The notes under the pieces: model-generated
What the model saw: only the letters and a program-made list of their open reading frames with translations
Told to the model about the DNA's origin: nothing
Databases searched by the model: none
Assembly (NCBI RefSeq): GCF_029525555.1
Contig: NZ_JAPDHZ010000006.1
Location: 124,001-188,000, forward strand
Direction: 5' to 3'
Length of the DNA stretch: 64,000 nt
Origin: Cohnella ginsengisoli
GTDB taxonomy: Bacteria; Bacillota; Bacilli; Paenibacillales; Paenibacillaceae
Shown: positions 55,709 through 63,541 of the stretch, in pieces
Layout: each line of letters opens with the position of its first letter
Numbering within the stretch: position 1 is the stretch's first letter
Made by a program: the position numbers and the translations under genes

Positions 55709-56113
55709 TTAATTCGCGTTCTCGATCGTTTGTTTAATAACCGCCGACACCCGATCTACCTGCGCTTGAATTTGCGGCGCCAGATCCTCGGGCAGAAAGT
55801 CGGTAATCCAGACGAGCGTGCTGCCGCTGTCGCCGTCCGGGAACACTTGGAACGAGGCATTGTGATGAAGAAGCGGCAGGCGTCCTTCCTTTACGGCGAA
55901 GACCATACGGCGCTCCTCCTCGTCGACAGCAACGATCAGCTCGCGTACCGAACCGCCATCCGGCAGGATCAGCGTCCTTTCGTATCCGTCCAGAAGCGTA
56001 TTCTCGGTATAGCCAGGGACGAGACGAACGTGGAATGCCCCTACGTCTCTAACAGCATCCCAGACTTGCTCGGGCGAACGATCAATGAAAACTTCCTTTC
56101 GAACCGATGGCAT
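55709..56113 (-). CDS. SRPBCC (polyketide cyclase-like) family protein
   Basis: 134 aa from ATG 56113 (AAGGAGGAAGG upstream). Typical START-like opening VRKEVFIDRSPEQVWDAVRD, then GSVRELIVAVDEEERRMVF and the terminal helix QIQAQVDRVSAVIKQTIE. The fold has a hydrophobic pocket for small ligands; members are often of unknown function. The longer ORF start at 56335 is rejected because it runs back into the quinone-reductase gene. It begins 47 bases after the end of that gene, so cotranscription is likely. Confidence 0.88.
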   Translation of the reverse strand: MPSVRKEVFIDRSPEQVWDAVRDVGAFHVRLVPGYTENTLLDGYERTLILPDGGSVRELIVAVDEEERRMVFAVKEGRLPLLHHNASFQVFPDGDSGSTLVWITDFLPEDLAPQIQAQVDRVSAVIKQTIENAN

Positions 56114-56160
56114 AAAGCACCTTCCTCCTTGAGTTTCCCATTCATCGTCATTGAGATCAG

Positions 56161-57156
56161 TCAGGACAGCGCGACGACGGCGCGTCCGCGCATGCGCCCT
56201 TGCAGCACTTGAGCGATCGCGGCGGGAAGCTCGGACAACGAAATCTCGTGCACGACCGCGTCCAGAAGCGCGCCATCCGGCTGCCATTCGGCGGCGATGC
56301 GGTTCCAAACCGTACGCCTTACGTCCATCGGGCATAATACCGAATCGATGCCGAGCAGGTTAACCCCGCGCAGGATAAAGGGATATACCGTCGAGGCCAA
56401 CTCCGCTCCGCCCGTGAAGCTGCTGAGCGCGACGGAGCCGCCGTATCGGACCGAATTCAAGACATGCGTCAGGAAACGCCCGCCGACCGGATCGACGGCC
56501 CCTGCCCAGCGCTCGCGGTTAAGCGACTTCGCCTCAGGCACCACCAGCTCCGACGGCGAGATCGTCTCCAGTGCGCCGATGCTCTTTAAATATGCGATCT
56601 CCGCGCTCTTGCGGGTGCTGGCCGTCACCTCGTAGCCTGACTTCGCCAGCATCGAGACGGCCCAGCTTCCGACGCCTCCGGTGGCGCCACTCACCAGGAC
56701 GGGACCTTGATCCGGATTGAGGCCATTCTGTTCCATGCGGTAGATGGATAATGCGGCCGTGAATCCGGCAGTTCCGATCGCCATCGCGGCCTTGGCGGTC
56801 AGACCGGACGGCAGGGGCACGACCCACGCCGCAGGGACGCGCGCGAGCTCGCTGAACCCGCCAGGATGGGATGCGCCAAGTCCGTATCCGGTAACGAGCA
56901 CCTCGTCCCCTTGCTTAAACGAAGGATCGGACGAGGCGAGTACGGTGCCAGCCAAGTCAATGCCGGGTGTATGAGGGTATCGACTGACGATCCCGGCTCC
57001 CTGTATGGTCGCTAAACCGTCCTTATAGTTGACGCTTGAATAAGCGACCCGAATCGTTACCTCCCCGTCGGGAAGATCGTCTACGGAAAAGTCGCGGACC
57101 TCCGATTGCAGCTTCGAATCCTTCCAATCTACCGTTAACGCTCGATAAGATTCCAT
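56161..57156 (-). CDS. YhdH/YhfP-family quinone oxidoreductase (acrylyl-CoA reductase-like)
   Basis: 331 aa medium-chain reductase without zinc motifs. Signature YSSVNYKDGLATIQG (about residues 42-56), nucleotide loop VSGATGGVGSWAVSMLAK (about 150-167), ASTRKSAEIAYLKSIGA and AVDPVGG. NADPH-dependent reduction of enoyl-type or quinone substrates, reported for AcuI (acrylyl-CoA). The start at 57156 follows GAGAGGAG; the longer ORF is not supported. It is divergent from a LysR gene, which probably activates it. Intact. Confidence 0.92.
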   Translation of the reverse strand: MESYRALTVDWKDSKLQSEVRDFSVDDLPDGEVTIRVAYSSVNYKDGLATIQGAGIVSRYPHTPGIDLAGTVLASSDPSFKQGDEVLVTGYGLGASHPGGFSELARVPAAWVVPLPSGLTAKAAMAIGTAGFTAALSIYRMEQNGLNPDQGPVLVSGATGGVGSWAVSMLAKSGYEVTASTRKSAEIAYLKSIGALETISPSELVVPEAKSLNRERWAGAVDPVGGRFLTHVLNSVRYGGSVALSSFTGGAELASTVYPFILRGVNLLGIDSVLCPMDVRRTVWNRIAAEWQPDGALLDAVVHEISLSELPAAIAQVLQGRMRGRAVVALS

Positions 57157-57268
57157 TTGGCCAATCTCCTCTCTTTCCTCAATCGTAAGCTTGCCTCGAT
57201 CATGCGTCCAATTTATAATTTTCATAAAAACCATGATATTTTGTAATCGTTTGAGGGGGGGGATAGCG

Positions 57269-58160
57269 TTGGAGTGGCAGCAGATCGAATATTTCATCGC
57301 GGTAGCGAAGTCGCAGCATATGACGAATGCGGCGAAGCAGCTGTCCGTCACTCAGCCTGCGTTAAGCCGTTCAATCGCCACGCTGGAGAAGGAAGTCGGC
57401 GTGGAGCTGTTCGAACGACGCGGACGCAACTTGGCGCTCAACCGCTATGGCCAGCTTTTCTTGGAACGGGCGCAGAACGCCTTGAAGGAGATCGAGAAGG
57501 CCAAGCAAGAAATCGCGAATGAAATTAATCCGTGGTCGGGCGTCATATCGCTTTGCTTCCCGCATATTGTCGGCGCCGAACTATTTCCCACGATGCTGGG
57601 CGCCTTCCGCGAACGCTATGCGGATATTCGATTCGAACTGAATCAATGCTCGAACGACGAGCTGGCCGCGCGAATCCACAATAACGACAGCGACTTCGGG
57701 ATCACGACTTGGGAATCCGTGAACGATGCGTTCCATTGGCAGCAGATCGGCAAGTCCGAGCTGTATCTGGCCGTCCCCCTTCACCATCCGTGGGCGGACA
57801 AAAAAGAGCATTCGATTGGAAGAACTCGGCGGGCAAGCCTATGTCGGGTTAAAGCCCTCCTGCGCTCTAAGCTATACGGTGGAAACGCTGCTGGCCGGCG
57901 CCGGCGTCGAGCCGGAGACCCTTTATCGTGCCGACGAATTGGATATGGTCGCCGGGTTGGTATCGGCGGGGTTCGGCGTTTCCTTGCTGCCGAAGACGCT
58001 GGGCGTCCGCAATTACCCGATGGCTTGGGTTCATGTGACCGATCCCGCAAGCGAGCTTACGGTGGGCGCCGTTTGGAAGAAGGACAGGCAGCTGACGCCG
58101 GTGTGCGAGGTTTTTCTCGATTTTATTCGAGAGAGGTACGGATCGGGAACTGCGGAGTAG
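57269..58160 (+). CDS. LysR-family transcriptional regulator, frameshifted
   Basis: Removing one A from A6 at 57800-57805 joins two frames to 296 aa. N-terminal helix-turn-helix: EWQQIEYFIAVAKSQHMTNA (about residues 2-21), AAKQLSVTQPALSRSIATLE. The co-inducer domain continues FPHIVGAELFPTMLGAF, the repaired SIRLEELGGQAYVGL, and GLVSAGFGVSLLPKTLG. TTG at 57269 follows GAGGGGGGGGATAG. It is divergent from the quinone oxidoreductase, a usual LysR target. The co-inducer is unknown. Confidence 0.86.
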
Positions 58161-58183
58161 ATCGGCTGGTAGCTTCCATGACA

Positions 58184-58222
58184 AAATGAGCAGCTGCCAC
58201 GGTGGCCAGCTGCTCATTTATT
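58184..58222. terminator. Bidirectional terminator
   Basis: AAATGAGCAGCTG and CAGCTGCTCATTT form a 13-bp stem with inner CCAC/GGTGG pairing, between LysR (+) and the NmrA-like gene (-). Confidence 0.9.
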
Positions 58223-58257
58223 ATTTTGCTATGTTGGCTTGGCTTCAGCTACTGCGT

Positions 58258-59007
58258 TCAGGCACGCGCGAGCCAATCCGTAAAACGGGTCGGCGCGATA
58301 CGCGCTTTGCTGTCTTCCGCAGGAACGAGCGAGCGATCGTCCACTTGACCGCCGAAGTAGCCTGCCCCGTCGTCCGTGACGACCTCGCGGTTATCCCCGT
58401 TCGCCTTCAAGAATTGGCGGACGAACGCGTCCATCCCGATCTTCTCGGGGCCGGCCACTTCGACCATGCCGTTCGCGGGCTCCGCCAGCGCATAGTCGGC
58501 CAGCGCCGCGCTCACGTCCGCGGCCGCGATCGGCTGCATGGCGGCGGACGGCAAACGGACGGTTTGACCTTCCGTCGCCGTATAGGCGATGCCGCCGGCA
58601 AACTCGAAGAACTGCGTCGCTCTGACGATCGTGTAAGGAATATGGGATGCCTGAATCAGCTTCTCCTGGGCGATCTTGGCGTTGAAATAAGCGTTGCCGG
58701 GCGGCCGGTCCGTGCCGACGATCGATAGGGCGACATAGTGACGTACGCCTGCTTTCGCCGCCTCGGATAGCAAATTTTTGGTCGACGTTTCGAAAAACGC
58801 CATCACCGCCTGCTCCTCGAACGAAGGCGAGTTGGTGACGTCGACGACGACCTGCGCGCCGGCCAGCGCCGCGGCCAGCCCTTCGCCCGTTACCGAATTG
58901 ACGCCCAGGGACGGGGAAGCCGCCACCGCTTCATGCCCAAGCTTGTTCAGGTTCTGTACGAGTCCTTTGCCGATCAGTCCGCTGCCGCCGATCACTACGA
59001 TTTTCAT
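58258..59007 (-). CDS. NmrA-like NAD(P)H-binding reductase / atypical SDR
   Basis: 249 aa. Nucleotide loop VIGGSGLIGKGLV (about residues 5-17), the segment VVVDVTNSPSFEEQAV, the atypical active site region YVALSIVG with a conserved YFNAKIAQEKLI (Tyr/Lys), and TIVRATQFFEF. NmrA/HSCARG-type proteins sense NADPH or reduce small substrates; the exact role is unknown. AGGAGGT precedes the ATG. It is divergent from the SigJ-like sigma factor gene, and in several actinobacteria and Bacillales similar pairs sit together, suggesting stress-linked control. Confidence 0.9.
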   Translation of the reverse strand: MKIVVIGGSGLIGKGLVQNLNKLGHEAVAASPSLGVNSVTGEGLAAALAGAQVVVDVTNSPSFEEQAVMAFFETSTKNLLSEAAKAGVRHYVALSIVGTDRPPGNAYFNAKIAQEKLIQASHIPYTIVRATQFFEFAGGIAYTATEGQTVRLPSAAMQPIAAADVSAALADYALAEPANGMVEVAGPEKIGMDAFVRQFLKANGDNREVVTDDGAGYFGGQVDDRSLVPAEDSKARIAPTRFTDWLARA

Positions 59008-59147
59008 GAGTACCTCCTGGGGTTTAGCCCGTATCCCCGCTGGGCGATTGGGTTTGAATAAAGCCTGTTAATTTGTCGACATTCTTATAACGATTGAACC
59101 GGACGCTCTGTGACACGGACGAATGACGGAAGCCGCCAAGGCCAAGG

Positions 59148-59175
59148 TTGATTTAAATGCCGGGCGAGCTATATG
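59148..59175 (+). promoter_or_regulatory. Candidate promoter of the SigJ-like gene
   Basis: TTGATT (59148-59153), a 16-bp spacer and TATATG (59170-59175), 40 bases before the ATG at 59217. Confidence 0.55.
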
Positions 59176-59216
59176 TTAGTTACAAGAAGAAAACAGCCGG
59201 ATAAGGAAGTGACCAG

Positions 59217-60083
59217 ATGCAGGAGTTATACAGGCAGTACAAGGGGCGGATGTTCAACCTCGCCTACCAGCTGACCGGGTCTGTCGCCGACGCCGAAGAC
59301 GTCGTGCAGGACGTATTTTTGAAAGCCTATCAGCTGCCCCCGGAGAAATTGACCGTGCCCGGACCGTATCTGTACAAAATGGTTACGAACCGCTGCCGGG
59401 ATCTTTACAAGTCTGCTCGCAAGAAGCGGGAGGAATACTTTGGAGAGTGGCTGCCTGAGCCTCTGGCGGATGCGGATAACGACCCTGCGGATTCTGTCGC
59501 GCGCGACGAACGGCTGTCCTATGCCATGCTGGTGCTGCTGGAGCGGTTGACGGCGTCGGAGCGAGCGGTTTTTGTGCTGCGGGAGGCGCTCGGTTTCGAC
59601 TACGGAGAGATCGCCGGGCTCATGGATAAGAGCGAGGTGAACTGCCGGAAGTTGTTCAGCCGCGCGCGCGGGAAATTAGGACTGGATGCCGAGGCGCCGC
59701 CGCTCCAAGCCCCTTCCGCCTCCGAAGAATGGGTAGACGGGTTCGTGGCCGCTCTCAGACAGGGGAACATGAGCCGGCTGCTGTCCATGCTCGATCCCGA
59801 CGTCGTGCTGCTGCCCGATGGCGGAGGCAAGGTGCAGGCGGCCGTTAACCCGATTCATACCGCAGAGCGCGTGGCCAAGTTCCTTATGGGCGTCATCCGC
59901 AAAACCGCGACGTTCGAAGGCGAAGCGGACGTCCGCATGGAGCGCATCAACGGGGAACCCGGCATGATTTTGCGCTCCGAGGACGGCGTCGTTCATACGG
60001 CGGCCCTGTTCCGCGTTGAGGGCGGGCTCATCCGGAGCCTGTATATTTTGCGCAATCCGGACAAGCTTAAGTCGCTTAAATAG
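59217..60083 (+). CDS. SigJ-like ECF sigma factor with SnoaL-like C-terminal domain
   Basis: 288 aa. Region 2 from LYRQYKGRMFNLAYQLTG (about residues 4-21) and DAEDVVQDVFLKAYQL; region 4 contains LTASERAVFVLREALGFDYGE and EVNCRKLFSRARGKL. A SnoaL-like/NTF2 domain follows (about 170-288), as in the ECF41 group, which has no anti-sigma factor and is controlled by this domain. AAGGAAGTG precedes the ATG. It is divergent from an NmrA-like reductase, the likely regulated gene, since ECF41 factors usually drive a neighbouring oxidoreductase. Confidence 0.92.
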   Translation: MQELYRQYKGRMFNLAYQLTGSVADAEDVVQDVFLKAYQLPPEKLTVPGPYLYKMVTNRCRDLYKSARKKREEYFGEWLPEPLADADNDPADSVARDERLSYAMLVLLERLTASERAVFVLREALGFDYGEIAGLMDKSEVNCRKLFSRARGKLGLDAEAPPLQAPSASEEWVDGFVAALRQGNMSRLLSMLDPDVVLLPDGGGKVQAAVNPIHTAERVAKFLMGVIRKTATFEGEADVRMERINGEPGMILRSEDGVVHTAALFRVEGGLIRSLYILRNPDKLKSLK

Positions 60084-60192
60084 GTTGATTCTGACAGCTG
60101 TCTGTCAGAGAGCATCGCGGCCATTGGAAAAGGAATCGACGGCCCCCCTGCGGATTCAGTAAAATACCGGATATCGGGGGGAGGTGGCTTCT

Positions 60193-61159
60193 TTGAAGGT
60201 GGAACGGCTGCTCGGCATCACGATGATGCTGCTGAGCCGGCGCCGGGTGAATGCCCAGACGCTGGCCGACAAGTTCGAGGTCTCGCACCGCACGATCTAT
60301 CGCGATCTGGAAACGATCAACGCCGCGGGCATCCCGATCGTGTCGTTCACGGGGAGCGATGGGGGCTACGAGATTATGGAGCAATTTCGCATCGATCGGC
60401 AGATCGTCACGCTGGACGACCTGCAGTCGATTCTGACGGCGCTGAAGGGCGTGCGCGCGTCGCTGGACGACGAGGAGATGGACGGGCTGCTGACGAAGAT
60501 CAAGGCGCTGGTCGCCAGGTCGGAGCAGAAGCAGCTGGAGGAAGCGGGCGAGACGCTGATCTTCGATACGAACCTGTGGCACGGCGGGGGGGATCAAGGA
60601 CCGGACGATTTTGGCGCAGCTGCGGCAGGCATCGAAAAACCGCACGGTCGTTTCGTTCGCTTACACGAGTACGGACGGGGCGGCTGAGGCGCGGGAGGTC
60701 GAGCCGATCGGCCTGGCGTGGAAAGGGTATGCCTGGTACCTGTACGCGTATTGCAGGCTGCGCGGAGATTACCGGACGTTCAGGCTATCCCGGGTGGAAG
60801 GACTGCGCGTGCATATGGAACGGTTCGCGAATCGCGGCGTGCGAATGGAGGAGCTCGATGCGCGCTGGGGCAACCAGGAGCGGGGGCCGGAGATCGAGCT
60901 AGTGCTGCGGTTTCGCCCGCGGCTGCGCGTGCGCGTCGAGGAGACGTTCGGCGCGGACCGGGTGGAGGTGCGGGAGGACGGCTCGCTGCTGGTCAGGGCC
61001 AGCTACCCGGACAACCACTGGATGTACGGCATGATCCTCGGCTACGGCCCGGACGTTCGGGTGCTGGAGCCGTCCGCCGTGGCGGCGAAGATTCGCGCCA
61101 TGGGGGCGCAAATTGCCGCGATCTATGAGGAAGCGCCGGCGGATGCGGCTGTTCGGTGA
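60193..61159 (+). CDS. YafY-family regulator (HTH_11 / WYL), frameshifted
   Basis: Removing one G from G7 at 60586-60592 joins two ORFs to 321 aa. N-terminal helix-turn-helix: KVERLLGITMMLLSRRRVNA, then EVSHRTIYRDLETI. The WYL domain is in the repaired second half (KNRTVVSFAYTST, EPIGLAWKGYAWYLYAYCRL), where such domains bind nucleotides or DNA ends. The start is TTG at 60193 with GGGGGAGG upstream; an upstream GTG (60184) is too close to the ribosome binding site. WYL proteins often repress stress or defence genes, but no such target is adjacent. Confidence 0.87.
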
Positions 61160-61288
61160 GCAGGTGCAGGCGCGGGAGTACCGGGAGCGGAGAGAGTCCT
61201 GGCGGCAGAGGAGCCGAGGGGCTGCAAGCGAGAAATGCAGCTTTGGCCCCGTCACGGTGTATGAATCGCCGCTATGGCAGCAGCCTAA

Positions 61289-62149
61289 TTATAGCTTTGC
61301 GTCGAGCCACGATCGGATAAGCGGCAGCGCCTGGGCAGCTTGCATGGCTTGGGTATGGTCGAGCCCCTCGAGCATTCGGACTTCCCAGCTGAATGCCTCA
61401 AGAGCTGCGCGGTTGCTGGCGAAGGCGCCGGCGATATCGACCGTGACGCCGCCGAAGGCGTCTCCGTACGCGATGATATCGTTTGTGCCAGCGAAGCAGA
61501 GACGCGGCATACGAATCTGCGCTTGTGCCATACGATCGTCGAAGTCTTGCAGCGCCTCGTACAGCGTGACGAACTGCCGGGTCTGATCGCGATTCATAGC
61601 GACCTCGACGGTAGACCAATCAAAATCCTCCCAGGAGGAAGCATCTGCAGAGCTTCCGCCCCAGCCATCGGCGATACTCCCGCCCTCGCCCGACATGGCG
61701 TACGTGGCCTGCGTGACCTGCAGCATCTCCCGATACGGGCCGCCTATGGGAGGATAGCCGCCCATGATCAGCGCGGAGAGTCTGTCAGTGCGCAGGGCCA
61801 GCTGCATGCCGGCAAGCGCCAGCCAGGAGTAGCCATAGTAAGCAAAACGAGCCGCACCTGCAGCGTCCGCGATGGCGAGAAAGTCTGCCGCCACATTGCC
61901 CGGCGTCAGCGTATCCTGCTTCGGCGTGCTAAGCACGTGGCCTTCGTAGTCGAAGGCAATGACGCGATATCGGTCGCGAAGACCGTCAATCAACGTTCGT
62001 CCGAGTGCAGGGTCCGTGCCCCATTTGCGCATTTCTTCCGCCTTCGGCCCTTCTAACGGCCAGGGATTCACCGGTAATAAGATGGCAGGCCCGTCCCCTT
62101 CGACCTCGACTTGTATCGGATGGCCGTCGTGCATGGCAACTTCGATCAT
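61289..62149 (-). CDS. Alpha/beta hydrolase
   Basis: 286 aa. Early DYEGHVLSTP segment, nucleophile elbow YYGYSWLALAG (about residues 103-113), CFAGTNDIIAYGD with the acid, and DHTQAMQ with the catalytic His near the end. The elbow reads G-Y-S-W-L rather than the canonical G-x-S-x-G; an Ala-Gly comes later. It is small and cytoplasmic, with no signal peptide. It overlaps nothing but lies 23 bases downstream of a PadR gene on the same strand, so it is probably regulated by it. The substrate is unknown. Confidence 0.85.
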   Translation of the reverse strand: MIEVAMHDGHPIQVEVEGDGPAILLPVNPWPLEGPKAEEMRKWGTDPALGRTLIDGLRDRYRVIAFDYEGHVLSTPKQDTLTPGNVAADFLAIADAAGAARFAYYGYSWLALAGMQLALRTDRLSALIMGGYPPIGGPYREMLQVTQATYAMSGEGGSIADGWGGSSADASSWEDFDWSTVEVAMNRDQTRQFVTLYEALQDFDDRMAQAQIRMPRLCFAGTNDIIAYGDAFGGVTVDIAGAFASNRAALEAFSWEVRMLEGLDHTQAMQAAQALPLIRSWLDAKL

Positions 62150-62172
62150 CTTCCCGCTCCCTTCCCCATAAG

Positions 62173-62730
62173 TTATTCCACGTCATCCGCAAACGTATAT
62201 TTTCCATCATGCAGCGACTGCAGCAGCCGTCTGGTAGCCGTTACGGCGTGTTCCATATAACCGGCCCACATGCCGACAAGCTCCGGATGTTTGGATGGAT
62301 CAGACGGTTGAGACTCGGTCGGCAGCGTCCGCAGAAATACGGCGGATGCTTCCTGCGCGGCCAGCCGTTCCTCAAGCAGCGCGATGACCTGTGTCCGGGA
62401 CAGCGTCTCCATAAACGCAATGCCCGCCGCCATCTGCTGAAATTCGTTGCTTTTCAGCGCCGATTCGAGCAGCGTCTTAAATTCCGCTTCGCCATCCGGG
62501 GTCAGCGTGTATTCGGTCCTCGCAGGCCCGCGCTTGACGGGATCGCCCGAGTCCTCGGCCCGGATCAGGCCTTGGGCTGCCAGCTTATCCATTGCATGAT
62601 AAATCGAGCCAGGCTTGATATTTGTCCAGGTCTCGGCCCGCCAGGCGGTCAGATCCTGATGAACGCCGTAACCGTGCGTGACCCCCCGTCTCCGGATCGT
62701 GCCCAAAACGAGTAATCTCACTGACGACAA
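62173..62730 (-). CDS. PadR-family regulator of the hydrolase operon
   Basis: 185 aa, long PadR class. Winged helix VRLLVLGTIRRRGVTHGYGV (about residues 4-23), then TNIKPGSIYHAMDKLAAQGLI and ARTEYTLTPDGEAEFK. C-terminal helical domain to residue 185. The start is uncertain: TTG at 62730 or GTG four codons in, neither with a strong ribosome binding site. It is followed by the hydrolase on the same strand, and an 18-bp perfect palindrome lies 47 bases upstream of its start, a likely autoregulatory operator. Confidence 0.9.
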   Translation of the reverse strand: MSSVRLLVLGTIRRRGVTHGYGVHQDLTAWRAETWTNIKPGSIYHAMDKLAAQGLIRAEDSGDPVKRGPARTEYTLTPDGEAEFKTLLESALKSNEFQQMAAGIAFMETLSRTQVIALLEERLAAQEASAVFLRTLPTESQPSDPSKHPELVGMWAGYMEHAVTATRRLLQSLHDGKYTFADDVE

Positions 62731-62776
62731 TCGTATCAGCTCGCTTTCCTAATCAGTCATGTCCATTATATATTTT

Positions 62777-62794
62777 CTATTCAAATTTGAATAG
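62777..62794 (-). promoter_or_regulatory. Perfect 18-bp palindrome, PadR operator candidate
   Basis: CTATTCAAATTTGAATAG reads identically on both strands, in an AT-rich interval upstream of the PadR-hydrolase genes. Confidence 0.65.
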
Positions 62795-62861
62795 ATATAA
62801 AGACGCTTGACGAGCAACAGGCAATCGCCTAACATCTACCATAATTTGCGCTTGGAAACGT

Positions 62862-63410
62862 TAATGGATCGCCCCGGCGAGTCCGTACGCAAGCATGCAA
62901 GGCGCGTTAAACAGTATTCGCTATGCCCGCGAAAACCGGGTTCCTATACTTGGTACCTGCGGCGGATTTCAGCATATGATCATCGAATTCACGCGGGACG
63001 TCATGGGCTTGGCAGCGGCCGACCACGCAGAGATCCATCCCGAAAGCCCGATGCTGCTCGTCACGCCGTTGTCGTGCGCTTTCCGTGAGCACACGCACCG
63101 GTTCCTGCTGACGCCCGGATCCCGAACCGCTTCCGCTTACGGCACAAACGAGACGATCGAGCAATATGGTATCTGCAACTACGGGCTCAATCCCGCGTTC
63201 GCAGCGCAAGTATCGCAGGCTGGATTCCGCATCACAGGGGTCGATGAGGACGGAGAGACGCGCATCATGGAGCTGGATGGACATCCCTTCTGCTTCGGCA
63301 CGCTGTTCCAGCCGGAGCGGTCTGCGTTTAAGGGGATCGTGCACCCGCTTATTCGCGAATTCGTTCGGGCAGCAGCGGCAGACGCCAGGCCAAGCAAGGG
63401 AGTTGATTGA
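62862..63410 (+). pseudogene. CTP-synthase-C-terminus-like glutamine amidotransferase, N-terminus missing
   Basis: The readable part begins IAPASPYASMQGALN (the segment usually about 75 residues into these proteins), then ILGTCGGFQHMIIEF with the catalytic Cys, TPLSCAFREHTH, and the end HPFCFGTLFQPERSAFKGIV. This is the CTP synthase C-terminal-related protein family. Upstream in the same frame a stop at about 62858 precedes it, and the ATG at 62864 is in another frame, so the N-terminal region is absent. The ORF with ATG at 62895 would be a 171-aa fragment. Decayed by truncation, with an alternative of a miscounted base at the C-run near 62870. Confidence 0.7.
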
Positions 63411-63541
63411 ATAGAAGAAGCGGCTATCACCCCCGCAAAAAAAATGCGCGGTAACGCAATGAAATTGCGGTTACAAAGGCTTTGTCGGATTTTATCATAA
63501 ATGTAGTACTTTATGACCAATCCGAATGAGGAAGTGCACCT
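63411..63541 (+). promoter_or_regulatory. Leader region with hairpins and an inverted repeat
   Basis: GTAACGCAAT/ATTGCGGTTAC (about 63451-63474) makes a strong hairpin, and ACAAAG/CTTTGT follows. A perfect 7-8-7 repeat TCATAAA...TTTATGA lies at 63495-63516, 25 bases before the receptor gene. I compared it with the c-di-GMP-I riboswitch and could not match its core, so the class is unassigned. Confidence 0.45.

Noticed and set aside
63440..63520. c-di-GMP-I riboswitch before the receptor gene
   Set aside because: Hairpins and a CAAAG-type segment are suggestive, but the conserved core and tetraloop receptor are not there.
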